Below, in pieces: positions 25,436 to 34,479 of a DNA stretch of 36,785 nt. This DNA is from Sphingomonadales bacterium (GTDB lineage Bacteria; Pseudomonadota; Alphaproteobacteria; Sphingomonadales; Sphingomonadaceae), in the NCBI GenBank assembly GCA_028289885.1, contig JAQGKX010000203.1, positions 1 to 36,785 on the forward strand, given 5' to 3'. A program made the translations under genes and the position numbers. Within the stretch, counting starts at the first letter, position 1. Each line of letters opens with the position of its first letter. The notes beneath the pieces are model-generated. The model saw only the letters and a list, made by a program, of their open reading frames with translations. It was not told the DNA's origin and did no database searches.

Positions 25436-26848
25436 ATGGCGAATACACCGCAGACCATCCTCGACATGATCAAAGAGCAGGAGATCGAATGGGTCGATGT
25501 CCGCTTCACCGATACCAAGGGTGCGTGGCATCACTTGACGATGGTATCGTCTGTGATCGGCGAGAATGAGCTGACCGACGGCCTGATGTTCGACGGTTCG
25601 TCGATCGAGGGCTGGAAGGAAATCAACGAGTCCGACATGATCCTGAAACCGGATCTGGATGCGGTTTATATCGACCCGTTCTCAGCAACGCCGATGTTGA
25701 TCCTGGTCTGCGACATCGTCGAGCCCGAAGATGGTTCGCTCTATGCCCGCGATCCCCGCTCGACCGCCAAGCGTGCGGAGACTTTCCTCGCATCGACCGG
25801 TCTCGGCGACACGGTGTATATCGGACCCGAGCCTGAATTCTTCATGTTCGACAGCGTGGAATTCGATAACACCTACGCGTCGAGCTACTACAAGCTGGAT
25901 GACGTCGAACTGCCAACCAACACCGGCACCACCTATGAAAGCGGCAACATGGGCCATCGCCCACGCGCCAAGGGTGGCTATTTCCCCGTTGGTCCGGTCG
26001 ATGTTACCACCGACATCCGTGCCGAAATGGTCACGACGATGATCGAAATGGGCCTGCCCATGGACAAGCATCACCATGAGGTCGCCGGCGGCCAGCACGA
26101 ACTGGGCCTGACCTTCGGCAAGCTCGTCGAAACCTGCGATCGCATCCAGATCTACAAATACGTCGTGAAGATGGTCGCTCAGGCTTATGGCAAGACGGCG
26201 ACGTTCATGCCCAAGCCGATCAAGGCGGACAATGGTTCGGGAATGCACACGCACATCTCGATCTGGAATCAGGGCAAGAACACGTTTGCCGGTAACGGTT
26301 ATGCGGGCCTGTCCGACACCTGCCTGTATTTCATCGGTGGCGTCGTGAAGCATGCCAAGGCGCTGAACGCGTTCACCAACCCGACGACCAACAGCTACAA
26401 GCGGCTGGTTCCGGGCTATGAAGCGCCTGTGTTGCTCGCTTACTCGGCGCGTAACCGCTCGGCTGCCTGCCGCATCCCTTATGGTGCGGGTGAAAAGGCC
26501 AAGCGCGTCGAGTTCCGTTTCCCCGATCCACTCGCCAACCCTTACCTCGCCACTGCGGCGTTGTTGATGGCGGGTATCGACGGCATCCAGAACAAGATCC
26601 ATCCCGGCGAGCCGATGGACAAGAACCTGTACGATTTGCCACCGCAGGAACTGGCGCAGGTGCCTACGGTTTGCGCTTCATTGCGTGAAGCACTGGACAG
26701 CCTGATCGCCGATCACGACTTCCTGTTGAAGGGTGGCGTGTTCACACAGGACCAGATCGATGCTTACATCGAACTGAAATGGCCAGAAGTTGCGCGTTGG
26801 GAAATGTCCCCTTCGCCGGTCGAGTTCGACATGTATTATTCGGGCTGA
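25436..26848 (+). CDS. glnA: Glutamine synthetase, type I
   Basis: It makes glutamine from glutamate, ammonia and ATP. The 470-aa product matches dodecameric GSI-beta length. Visible motifs are MFDGSSIEGWKEINESDM, PEPEFFMFD, the ATP site KPIKADNGSGMHTHISIW, RNRSAACRIP and the adenylylation site NLYDLPPQE with Tyr at residue 399, so activity is probably controlled by GlnE. It is co-transcribed with glnB and ends at a strong terminator. Confidence 0.98.
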   Translation: MANTPQTILDMIKEQEIEWVDVRFTDTKGAWHHLTMVSSVIGENELTDGLMFDGSSIEGWKEINESDMILKPDLDAVYIDPFSATPMLILVCDIVEPEDGSLYARDPRSTAKRAETFLASTGLGDTVYIGPEPEFFMFDSVEFDNTYASSYYKLDDVELPTNTGTTYESGNMGHRPRAKGGYFPVGPVDVTTDIRAEMVTTMIEMGLPMDKHHHEVAGGQHELGLTFGKLVETCDRIQIYKYVVKMVAQAYGKTATFMPKPIKADNGSGMHTHISIWNQGKNTFAGNGYAGLSDTCLYFIGGVVKHAKALNAFTNPTTNSYKRLVPGYEAPVLLAYSARNRSAACRIPYGAGEKAKRVEFRFPDPLANPYLATAALLMAGIDGIQNKIHPGEPMDKNLYDLPPQELAQVPTVCASLREALDSLIADHDFLLKGGVFTQDQIDAYIELKWPEVARWEMSPSPVEFDMYYSG

Positions 26849-26873
26849 TTTGGCCGGATAGCGTTAAGGATAG

Positions 26874-26905
26874 GGCCCGGGGAGCAATCCCCGGGCCTTT
26901 TCTTT
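26874..26905 (+). terminator. Rho-independent terminator of glnB-glnA
   Basis: GGCCCGGGG (26874-26882) and CCCCGGGCC (26889-26897) form a perfect 9-bp GC stem with loop AGCAAT, followed by TTTTCTTT. It lies 25 bp after the glnA stop, between glnA and the convergent tamB. The T-rich side is only on the glnA strand. Confidence 0.93.
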
Positions 26906-26921
26906 GACCTTCACCCGCAAC

Positions 26922-29900
26922 TCAATAATCCTTCGATATCCGCACCGTCCCGCTGGTCCTGCCGATGGTCGAGATCGATGAAAGCAGCGACAGCCAGCGC
27001 GTAATCTGGAACTCGACACGGCTCGCGGAATAGCCCTGCCCGTCGCTGATGACTTCGACATAGGTGCGACGCGTGATGTACTTGCCCGCCGCGATGGCCG
27101 TTTTCGATCCCGTCGTCGTATCGGCAGGCAGGATGCGCAGGCGGTCGAGTCCGATTGCCTGACGCAATATATTGATCGGGTTGATGCCGCCGCCCGGACT
27201 CCGCAGCGATGCCACCGCCGCCGCCAGTTGGAGCGCTTCGGGTGCCGACAAATTGGTGATCGACGTTCCGAACAACAGTCGCGAAAGCAGCTCGTCCTGA
27301 GGCAGCGCGGGCACGCTGGTGAAGCTGATGTCGGGTTTCTGCCCGGTGCCGGTAACGCGCACGGTGGCGTTCAGGGACTGGGTGTTCGACGTGGCCTCTA
27401 TGTCGATAACCGGGTCGATTGGTGTCGTACCGTTAAAGCGGATCGTGCCCTTGTCGAGGTCGAAACGCTTGCCCGCGAATTCATAGCCGCCACGCAGCAC
27501 ATCGGCGCGCCCGAGGATGCGCGGCGCATCAAGCGTACCCCCGATGTCAAGGGTCGCGCGCCATTCGCTGTCGAGGCCCAGCCCGGTAACGGCAAGCCGG
27601 TTGGCCGCCTTTGCCTTCACCGCAAGTGCCCAACTCATCGGCGGCCCCTGCTCGGCAAGATCGGTCACAGGCCGGTTAAGTTCCCTGACGTTAAGCCGGG
27701 GCACCGCCGAGGCGGCACTGGCCTGCCCCAGCCTGAAGGCGCTCCGGTCGAGCGTGACATTGCCCGCGATCGTGCCCGATCCCCCGTCCGACTTCACGGA
27801 CAGCGGACCGGTGACAGTCGCCGAGAGATCGTCGCGTTTGATGATGTCGGCCTGTTTGGCATCGGCAACAATATCGATACCGAAACCGTTCGCAGCCGAC
27901 AGGTCGAATGCCGCGCGCCCGGTCAGCGTCCCCTTGCCCGCAGTGGCCGAGAAGGTCTGGATGACGAGCTTCGACCCGCCGAATACGCCATTTGCCTTTA
28001 CGCCGGTCAGCACAGTGCCGCTGAGTGGGCTTTCGAGCCGCAGATTGTCGGTCCTGATCGATCCCCTGATCTGCGGATCGCCAAGCCTGCCGCCGATGTC
28101 CGCACCGACCGCAATCGGCCCCGACAGGTCGAAACTTTCGATGCCAGTCAGCCGCCACAGCGTATCGGCGGGGCCGTTATAGCGAAGCTGGGCAAACAGC
28201 GGCGCGTTGGTCAGGCGATCGATCAGGCTTCCCGATGTCGGCAGCGGTGAAATGCGGGCCTGCGCCTGTCCAATCGTCGCGCCCCCGCTCGCCGCGACCG
28301 CGCGCATGACCGCTCCACGCGCATCGAGGACCGCAATGACCCCAACGTCGATCGGTCGCGAAGACAGCACCAGTCCCGAACGCGTCAGTCCTCGGATACG
28401 CAAATCGACACGCCCGGTCGGAGCTGCGCCAGTTGCGGTTTGCGCGAAATTGACCTGCCCGCTGGCAATACCGCCCAGCGCAAGGCGCGGATAGAAAATG
28501 TCGAGGACCGTCAGCGGCATCTGCAGCACGTCGGCGTCGATGGCGATCCCGTTGCCGCCGAACCGCCCGCCGACCTTTGCGGACCCTCCGGCGAATGTCA
28601 GGGCAGTCGGCGCGAGCGACCATCCGTTGCCGTCGTGAGTGAGGACACCGGGCACGTCTAGCCTGATCGGCTTGCCGTCGATCGTCCCCTGCCCCGCGAT
28701 GGCGATGCGGTTGGGCGTGATTTGGGTCACGGTCTGGAGATCGAACGCGCGACCCCGCGACCCGGCAAGCGACGCCTTCACTTCACCGACGCCATTACGC
28801 AGGTGGACGTTGGCGGCGAGACGCGCCAGCCCTATGCCACCGTAACGCAGTCCCTGCCCCTGTATCGTTGCATCGACATCGGTGCCCGCCGGGTCGAGCA
28901 GGATAATCGCATCGAGTTGTCCGCGCCGCGCCGCGATCAGCGGCGGCCCCGCCAGTTTGGCATCGCGTGCGACCAAATGCGCCTCGATACGCTGGACGCC
29001 GCCCTGCGGTGCGAAGGTCAGGCTTCCCGAAATCCCGCTCCCCGCCAGGGCAAGCTGGCCGTCGAATCCGCCCGCCACGCTGCGAAACTGGCCCTTGCCG
29101 ATCAGTCCCGAAGCCGCAAGTTGGCCGACCTGAATGATGGCCTGCCCGCCCGAAGGCAGCAGGATCGCGCCATTGCCGGTGAACGGCCCCAGCGTAGAGT
29201 TGCCGTTCGCCTGCCACACGAAACCTTCCAGCGTCGGCTGCAAATGCGCCGCCACGTCCTTCAACCCGAGCGAGTCCATCGGTCGCGCAAATTGCAGGTC
29301 GAGCGTCGGTCGGTCGATCCTGCCATCGAGAACCATCTTCAGCGGACCATATTGCCGCTGCACGCCGCCGCCCTCAAAATGGAAACTACCGTCCTTGCGC
29401 CGATAGCCATTGCCCGTCAGCCGGAGCGCGGGAGCCGTGAGTTTCAGGTTCGTGAAATGGATCAGGCCATCGACATCACGTTCCAGCCCGGTGTCGATAT
29501 AGGGCAGTCCGCCCGCCAGTCCCGCGAGGAAGCTATTGTCGAAACGGCGCACCCATGCCTGCCCGCGTCCGATAACCCGCGTGCCATGGCCGTTCGCGCC
29601 GGGGACGATCTTCAACTCGCTTTTGACATCGACAATGCCGAGGCCGGGGATCAGGTATCGACCGAGTTGCCCCGCCAGTCCGACATCATATCGCCCCGTC
29701 GCCAGATCAACGAGCAGTGATATCTTGCCGTTGAGCTTGTCCGATTTCAGGATGAGGCCGTCGCCACTGATGATCTTTGACGTGACCCGCAACAGGCCCT
29801 GCACGCTGATATTGCCGAGGATGCCGCCCGCGACGTCGCCCACGCCAGTGACGCGGCGGGCGGTCAGTTTGATGGGAACGATCACCGGTGAGGCAGACAG

Positions 29901-31043
29901 TCGCCCGCGACCCGTGGCGCGAACCGTCTCGAACCCTGTAGCGTCGAATGCGGCGCGCTCGGCGGTCAGCAGATAATCGAACGATGCGGTGGCGAATGTC
30001 CCATTCAGCAGCACTTTCAGCTGCACGTTTCGGCCCGTCATGTTCGGGAACAGCGCCGCTGGCCGCAACAGATGTGCATCGATCTTCATGCCGTCGAAAG
30101 CACTGTTCGCAAGGTTCAGGACCCCGTTCGCACTGACCGCAAGCGAGGGTGAAGCCAGCGCCAGATGGGTATCGAGGAGACGGTTGGTGAGCATGGCATT
30201 GCCCTTCACCCGCACCGACGGCGTGGTCAGCGATGCCAGCTTGCCATGGCCCACCACCGATGGCGCGATCCGCCCGTCGAGATCGTAACGCCCCTTGCGC
30301 GCGGCCAGCGCCAGTGTGGCGACGCGCGTGCCGGAAGCATCGCCGGTCAGGCTGCCGCGCCAGTCGGTCCAGCTTCCATCTCCGCCAAGCCGGATTTTTA
30401 CAGGGCGTTGGGTCCCGATGATCGCGCCGATAACGCCGCCAGCCGGGGCATTGAGCGCCAGTCCAACGTCGAATTTATTGCGGTCGGGTTCAGCATCGAG
30501 GCGGAAGGCGAGCCGATCCCCTGCCGCGCGGGCGTCGAGCGCGATCATCGCCCGTCCGTGGCGGATATCGGCCCGACCGGAGAGAGTTCCGGTGCGCGGC
30601 TTGCCAGTGACCTTGTTGCCGATGGTGAGGCGGGCGATGTCGAGCCTGCTGATACGGATATCGAAACCGGGCAGGATTGGACCCTCTTTGCCGGTTGGCT
30701 TCAGATTGGGCAGCCGATAAAGTGTCGCGGCGGGCGCGGTCACGCTGGTGATGTCGAGCCGATTGGCGGCATAGGCCAGGGGCGACCAGTCAAGCGCAAC
30801 GTCACCGCTTTCAAAGAAAACACCAGCGCTGTCGGACAGTCGCAGGTCGCGGATGCGGGCGTTGCCGTAGATCGATCCGTCTATCCTGCCGACCTTGAAC
30901 CGAAGGCCGGAGGCCGGGGAAATGCCCGCGATCCTGTCGGCGATAAACCGATGACCGATGCTCGTGTCGGCAAGCCAAAGCAGCGCTGCAACTGCCAACA
31001 GCAAGGCGATAAGGACACCGCCGATCCATTTCAGCAGCTTCAA
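26922..31043 (-). CDS. tamB: Translocation and assembly module protein TamB (DUF490)
   Basis: A giant AsmA-like periplasmic bridge protein anchored in the inner membrane, working with TamA in outer-membrane protein assembly and possibly phospholipid transport. The 1373-aa product has an N-terminal membrane anchor (about 6-28: WIGGVLIALLLAVAALLWLA) and a long repetitive beta-strand body. The C-terminal DUF490 domain has the signature LPQDELLSRLLFGTSITNLS and ends in GTVRISKDY. Its ATG overlaps the tamA stop by 4 bp (31040-31043), the usual tamA-tamB coupling. The length is normal for alphaproteobacteria. Confidence 0.95.
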   Translation of the reverse strand: MKLLKWIGGVLIALLLAVAALLWLADTSIGHRFIADRIAGISPASGLRFKVGRIDGSIYGNARIRDLRLSDSAGVFFESGDVALDWSPLAYAANRLDITSVTAPAATLYRLPNLKPTGKEGPILPGFDIRISRLDIARLTIGNKVTGKPRTGTLSGRADIRHGRAMIALDARAAGDRLAFRLDAEPDRNKFDVGLALNAPAGGVIGAIIGTQRPVKIRLGGDGSWTDWRGSLTGDASGTRVATLALAARKGRYDLDGRIAPSVVGHGKLASLTTPSVRVKGNAMLTNRLLDTHLALASPSLAVSANGVLNLANSAFDGMKIDAHLLRPAALFPNMTGRNVQLKVLLNGTFATASFDYLLTAERAAFDATGFETVRATGRGRLSASPVIVPIKLTARRVTGVGDVAGGILGNISVQGLLRVTSKIISGDGLILKSDKLNGKISLLVDLATGRYDVGLAGQLGRYLIPGLGIVDVKSELKIVPGANGHGTRVIGRGQAWVRRFDNSFLAGLAGGLPYIDTGLERDVDGLIHFTNLKLTAPALRLTGNGYRRKDGSFHFEGGGVQRQYGPLKMVLDGRIDRPTLDLQFARPMDSLGLKDVAAHLQPTLEGFVWQANGNSTLGPFTGNGAILLPSGGQAIIQVGQLAASGLIGKGQFRSVAGGFDGQLALAGSGISGSLTFAPQGGVQRIEAHLVARDAKLAGPPLIAARRGQLDAIILLDPAGTDVDATIQGQGLRYGGIGLARLAANVHLRNGVGEVKASLAGSRGRAFDLQTVTQITPNRIAIAGQGTIDGKPIRLDVPGVLTHDGNGWSLAPTALTFAGGSAKVGGRFGGNGIAIDADVLQMPLTVLDIFYPRLALGGIASGQVNFAQTATGAAPTGRVDLRIRGLTRSGLVLSSRPIDVGVIAVLDARGAVMRAVAASGGATIGQAQARISPLPTSGSLIDRLTNAPLFAQLRYNGPADTLWRLTGIESFDLSGPIAVGADIGGRLGDPQIRGSIRTDNLRLESPLSGTVLTGVKANGVFGGSKLVIQTFSATAGKGTLTGRAAFDLSAANGFGIDIVADAKQADIIKRDDLSATVTGPLSVKSDGGSGTIAGNVTLDRSAFRLGQASAASAVPRLNVRELNRPVTDLAEQGPPMSWALAVKAKAANRLAVTGLGLDSEWRATLDIGGTLDAPRILGRADVLRGGYEFAGKRFDLDKGTIRFNGTTPIDPVIDIEATSNTQSLNATVRVTGTGQKPDISFTSVPALPQDELLSRLLFGTSITNLSAPEALQLAAAVASLRSPGGGINPINILRQAIGLDRLRILPADTTTGSKTAIAAGKYITRRTYVEVISDGQGYSASRVEFQITRWLSLLSSISTIGRTSGTVRISKDY

Positions 31044-32992
31044 AACGCTTGCCCCAATGAAACATACACTGCGACCGGAGACTCACCGGGGCGGCGCGCC
31101 AATGGGGTGCCGACGTCGATGCGGATTGGACCGAAAGTCGTGTAATAGCGCAGGCCGACACCCGCACCCAAGCGCAGGCCAGTGAATTTGGGATAGGGCG
31201 TCGAATAGATATTGCCGCCGTCGAGGAAAGGCACGATCCCGAAATTACCGCCGAATGCCGACGGCCTGATGCGCGCTTCAAGCGAGAACTCGGCAAGGCT
31301 TCGCCCACCGATCGGCTGGTCGAGGACGTTGCGCGGGCCGATTTCCTGATAGCCGAAACCGCGCACCGATCCGCCGCCTCCCGAATAAAACAGGCGCGAC
31401 GGGGCGATATCTTCGCGCGATGCACCGACGATCGCGCCGACGCGGCCCCGCCCTGCAATCACCAGTTTCTTGCCGAGCGGGACGTAAGCACTGCCGTCAA
31501 TTTGGGAGCGTGCATAACCAAAGGTGCCGCCCTGAAACGAAAGTTCGGGAGATAGCCGTGCAGCTAGCCTGAAGCCGCGCGTCGGGTTGAGCAGATCGTC
31601 CGATCCGTCATAAGCGAGCGTCGCGGGTATTGCCCCGATGAAGAAGGTGCGGCGCTGGGCGATTCCGGCGGTCGCCACGAAGTCACGCTCGTCCGAGGCG
31701 ATCAGTTCAAAGCCGAGGCTGTAGGTCCATTTCTTTTGCCAGATGATGTTCGTCTGGCGCTCAAGATTGGCTCCAAGCTCGACCGTATTCGCATCATAGG
31801 CCGCCAGATTGTCGTGGCTGACGATGAAGCGGCTGTTCAGCACGAGGTCGCGGCGCGTGAAATTCCCCATGCGCAAGGTGGTGCCAAGCAATTGTTCGCG
31901 TGTACCGAGGACACCCCGAAACGTCACGGCGCCCTCGGGATGGATCAAATTGCGGTGCTGCCAGCTTGCCTCGACCCGCGCGCCCTCGCCCGTGCCATAG
32001 CCGACTTCGGCGGCGACGGTGCGCTTGGGGGCGGGCTCCATCGTCGCCTTGATGTCCACGGTGTCGGTGCCGACTGCGACCGGTTCGAGCGTCACCGACG
32101 AGATCAGCCCGGTCGCAATCAGTCCGCGCCGCAGATCGTCGATCATCGCCTGATCATAGGTCTGGCCGGGCCTGAAACGCGCGATTGCCTGCGTGTGCTT
32201 GGCTCCGAAGGGACGTTTTTTACCGGCCACCCGAATGACGCCGAACTTGCGCTGGGTGCCCGGATCGACCGTCAGTGCCAACGTCGCGGCGCGCGTTTCG
32301 TGATCTACGACGACCTCCGATTCGGCGACCTTGGCAAAGGGAAAGCCTTCGCGCCCGAGCTTCTCGCGCAGGGCCGCCTCGCCCGCGACGACGGTATCGG
32401 CATCAACCGGCGTATCGACCTTTACCCCGAACGCCTTGCGCATTTCCTCGGCCTTGGCATCGGTCGCCGCCAATCCGGCGACCTGGACATCGGTGAAGCG
32501 ATAAAGAGGCCCCGCCTCGACCGTAAGCTTGACGGAAAGCCGGTCACCCGCCGGGGTCACCGCAGTGTTAACATAGGCGTCGTAATATCCGGCGGAACGC
32601 AACAGGGTGGCCAGCAATTCGGCATCGTCGCGCGCGCGGCGGTCGATCTGGGCAACGTTGGCGGGTTTGGATTCACCAGACTTCAGCACCGATAGCGCGT
32701 CGAAACGACTCTCGACCGCGCCGCCGATGCCATTCAGGCCAACGACATCGACGCGATAGCGCTGATCATCGCCCACCTCCGTCGTCTGTGCCGCCGCTAT
32801 CGGTACGTCGCCTTCGACGGCATCGCGCGTGTTGAGATCGGGCCATGGTATGCCGAGATCAGGCAGCGGAGCCATGGGGGAATTGGGGTCGAGCGGCGGC
32901 GTTCCTTGCGCAAACGCAGGCCCACTGCCAACAGCAAGAATGGCCGCCGCCGCGAGAAACGCTGAGCGCTGCGGCATACGAACACCATACAT
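31040..32992 (-). CDS. tamA: TamA, BamA/Omp85-family outer-membrane protein
   Basis: An outer-membrane beta-barrel partner of TamB. The 650-aa product has a signal peptide (SAFLAAAAILAVGSGPAFAQ) and a Pro-rich linker. Periplasmic POTRA domains cover about 80-320 (including LLRSAGYYDAYVNTAVTP and YRFTDVQVAGL). A 16-strand-type Omp85 barrel has FYSGGGGSVRGFGYQEIGPR and GLRYYTTFGPIRIDVGTPL, and the C-terminal Phe is standard for outer-membrane proteins. I chose ATG 32992; ATG 32977 and TTG 33001 are alternatives. It is followed directly by tamB. Confidence 0.94.
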   Translation of the reverse strand: MYGVRMPQRSAFLAAAAILAVGSGPAFAQGTPPLDPNSPMAPLPDLGIPWPDLNTRDAVEGDVPIAAAQTTEVGDDQRYRVDVVGLNGIGGAVESRFDALSVLKSGESKPANVAQIDRRARDDAELLATLLRSAGYYDAYVNTAVTPAGDRLSVKLTVEAGPLYRFTDVQVAGLAATDAKAEEMRKAFGVKVDTPVDADTVVAGEAALREKLGREGFPFAKVAESEVVVDHETRAATLALTVDPGTQRKFGVIRVAGKKRPFGAKHTQAIARFRPGQTYDQAMIDDLRRGLIATGLISSVTLEPVAVGTDTVDIKATMEPAPKRTVAAEVGYGTGEGARVEASWQHRNLIHPEGAVTFRGVLGTREQLLGTTLRMGNFTRRDLVLNSRFIVSHDNLAAYDANTVELGANLERQTNIIWQKKWTYSLGFELIASDERDFVATAGIAQRRTFFIGAIPATLAYDGSDDLLNPTRGFRLAARLSPELSFQGGTFGYARSQIDGSAYVPLGKKLVIAGRGRVGAIVGASREDIAPSRLFYSGGGGSVRGFGYQEIGPRNVLDQPIGGRSLAEFSLEARIRPSAFGGNFGIVPFLDGGNIYSTPYPKFTGLRLGAGVGLRYYTTFGPIRIDVGTPLARRPGESPVAVYVSLGQAF

Positions 32993-33042
32993 CGGTGACA
33001 AACTAACGGCTTAAGCGATCCGCCGCTATCGCTTTGTGAGAG

Positions 33043-33252
33043 TCAGTGAAGCGTGCCTGTTGCTTCAGGACCGGCCAGAACGGCGATCAGCCTTTCGATC
33101 TGCCGCCAGCGACAGAAAGCAAAGATATTTCCCTTGTCGCGACTGACCTCTGCGCGCGTGGCCGCCTCGAACCCGGCGTCGTCGCCGAATGTCGCGATCA
33201 GTGAATTTGCGTCAGTGACGGTCTGGCGGTCGGCAACATAAGGGTTCGACAT
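33043..33252 (-). CDS. Conserved-looking small hypothetical protein (69 aa)
   Basis: I do not recognise a named family. The 69-aa product is soluble, with no signal peptide or membrane segment. It has a protein-like motif near the middle, RDKGNIFAFCRWRQIERLIA, with an aromatic/basic cluster. ATG 33252 is preceded by GGAG with 7 nt spacing, which supports real translation. It lies 50 bp upstream of tamA on the same strand and may be co-transcribed with it. The function is unknown. Confidence 0.7.
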   Translation of the reverse strand: MSNPYVADRQTVTDANSLIATFGDDAGFEAATRAEVSRDKGNIFAFCRWRQIERLIAVLAGPEATGTLH

Positions 33253-33377
33253 CTTGTAACTCCAGACTGTCTCTCGAACCGTGCGTGTAACGAAATGGTT
33301 CTGCCAAATCGCGCATCAGGGTGGTGAACGAATTATTGACCATGGCGGTCAGCGCATCGTCGTGCCAAAGCGATTGC

Positions 33378-33548
33378 ATGGCTCAACGACCCGAAAACAC
33401 CCGAAGCGGCGGCATCTTCATTGCGATCGGCGGCTTCGCAGGCGTTTTCATCGGCCGACATTATGGCCAGCCGACGGCTGGTTTCATCAGCGGACTGGCT
33501 ATCGGCGGCCTGTTAGCACTGCTGCTGTGGCTGAAAGACCGACGCTAA
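33378..33548 (+). CDS. Small membrane protein (56 aa), unknown function
   Basis: A 56-aa product with a short polar N-terminus (AQRPENTRSG) and two hydrophobic segments (about 12-26 and 34-50) separated by RHYGQPTAG, ending in LKDRR. It looks like a hairpin membrane protein with both ends in the cytoplasm. The start is ATG 33378; the frame stays open upstream to 33321 and there is no strong ribosome binding site. The stop abuts the stop of the S24 repressor on the other strand with no gap. No function can be assigned. Confidence 0.58.
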   Translation: MAQRPENTRSGGIFIAIGGFAGVFIGRHYGQPTAGFISGLAIGGLLALLLWLKDRR

Positions 33549-34214
33549 CTATCTGAGTTTGCGTCCGACCCACACAACGCGTCCGATCAGTTCGATCTTG
33601 CTCAGGTCGCAGTCCGGCCAGCTCGGATAGGCCGCATTATCGCTCTTGATCGTCACGGTTCGCGACATCGGGTTGATCGCCAGGCGCTTCACATTCAGCG
33701 CATCGTCGATCCTCAATACATAGATGCCGTCGCGCAAACGATCTGCGCTGTCCGAACGATCGACCAATATATCGTCGCCATCGGCGAGTGTCGGCACCAT
33801 CGAATCGCCTTCGACTTGGATCACAGAGACCGATCCTGGGTTGGCGGTCACCGTCCGCAGCCACTTTGGGTCGAACCCGATCTGGCCCGACACGCTGTCC
33901 GAATCATGAAGCGACCCCGGCCCAGCCGATGCCTGTGCGGCAATCTTAGGGATGGCGATCAGGCCACTGCCACCCCGCGTCCGGGCGGTGGCGGGGGTAA
34001 TCTGTGCCACCTCCGGCCCTCCCAAAACCGCTTCTTCGACGCCGAAATATCGCGACAAGGTGCGGCGGTCGTCCTCGTCCAGCTTCTTTGGCACACCACG
34101 GCGGATGTACTGTTGAACATAGGCGGCGTTACGACCGATCAGGCGAGAGAGCGACACATAGTCCTCCCCGCGCTCGCGGATCAGCCGATCAAGTGTTTCG
34201 CGGACATCAACCAT
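33549..34214 (-). CDS. S24/LexA-type repressor with N-terminal HTH (CI-like)
   Basis: A 221-aa repressor with a helix-turn-helix region at about 20-65 (SLSRLIGRNAAYVQQYIRRG) and a C-terminal S24 peptidase domain. The catalytic pair fits Ser138 (in EGDSMVPTLADGD) and Lys176 (in DALNVKRLA), 38 residues apart as in LexA-type proteins. An Ala97-Gly98 bond in ASAGPG is a possible self-cleavage site. Regulation by RecA-stimulated autocleavage is known for relatives and is inference here. It diverges from a 57-aa HTH-like ORF across three TAGG-type sites that are likely its operators. ATG 34214 fits. Confidence 0.88.
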   Translation of the reverse strand: MVDVRETLDRLIRERGEDYVSLSRLIGRNAAYVQQYIRRGVPKKLDEDDRRTLSRYFGVEEAVLGGPEVAQITPATARTRGGSGLIAIPKIAAQASAGPGSLHDSDSVSGQIGFDPKWLRTVTANPGSVSVIQVEGDSMVPTLADGDDILVDRSDSADRLRDGIYVLRIDDALNVKRLAINPMSRTVTIKSDNAAYPSWPDCDLSKIELIGRVVWVGRKLR

Positions 34215-34230
34215 GAAAATGACATAGCGA

Positions 34231-34283
34231 TAGGAAAACTCCTAGACAAGTAGGAAATTGCTGATGAGATAGGGAAATACCTA
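34231..34283. promoter_or_regulatory. Three-site operator-like array (TAGG-N6-CCTA)
   Basis: Two clean dyads, TAGGAAAACTCCTA (34231-34244) and TAGGGAAATACCTA (34270-34283), flank a degenerate middle site TAGGAAATTGCTGA (34251-34264). Starts are 20 and 19 bp apart, about two helical turns, as in phage CI operators. The array fills the 91-bp gap between the S24 repressor and the divergent small HTH-like gene, so it could control both promoters. Binding by the repressor is inference. Confidence 0.6.
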
Positions 34284-34305
34284 TTCACGGATTCGGGGAA
34301 CGATC

Positions 34306-34479
34306 ATGCACTTGTTACGGGAGATTGAGGTTCATCTGCGACAGACAGGAATGGCCCCGACGCGGTTTGGTCGGGAGGCGGTTCGCGACCCGCGACTGGT
34401 CCATGACATGAAGCTCGGGCGAGAGCCCGGTCGGGCAATGACGGAGCGGGTGCGTGCCTTTATCGAGTCACGCAAATGA
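34306..34479 (+). CDS. Small HTH-like protein (57 aa) divergent from the S24 repressor
   Basis: A 57-aa frame from ATG 34306 to TGA 34479, easily missed because of its size. The residues (LREIEVHLRQTGMAPTRFGR, then DPRLVHDMKLGREPGRAMTERVRAFI) look like a compact helical DNA-binding protein of the Cro/antitoxin size class. The pattern resembles small hypothetical proteins I recall from alphaproteobacteria. GGGGA at 34295-34299 gives a ribosome binding site. The stop overlaps the next ATG as ATGA, so the two genes are coupled. Its position across operator-like sites from an S24 repressor resembles a cI/cro pair; the function is inference. Confidence 0.72.
   Translation: MHLLREIEVHLRQTGMAPTRFGREAVRDPRLVHDMKLGREPGRAMTERVRAFIESRK

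Noticed and set aside
34231-34283. Interpretation of the TAGG sites as a LexA SOS box
   Set aside because: Neither GAAC-type nor GTTC-type alphaproteobacterial SOS boxes nor CTG-N10-CAG fit. The dyad is TAGG-N6-CCTA, so a dedicated repressor is more likely.
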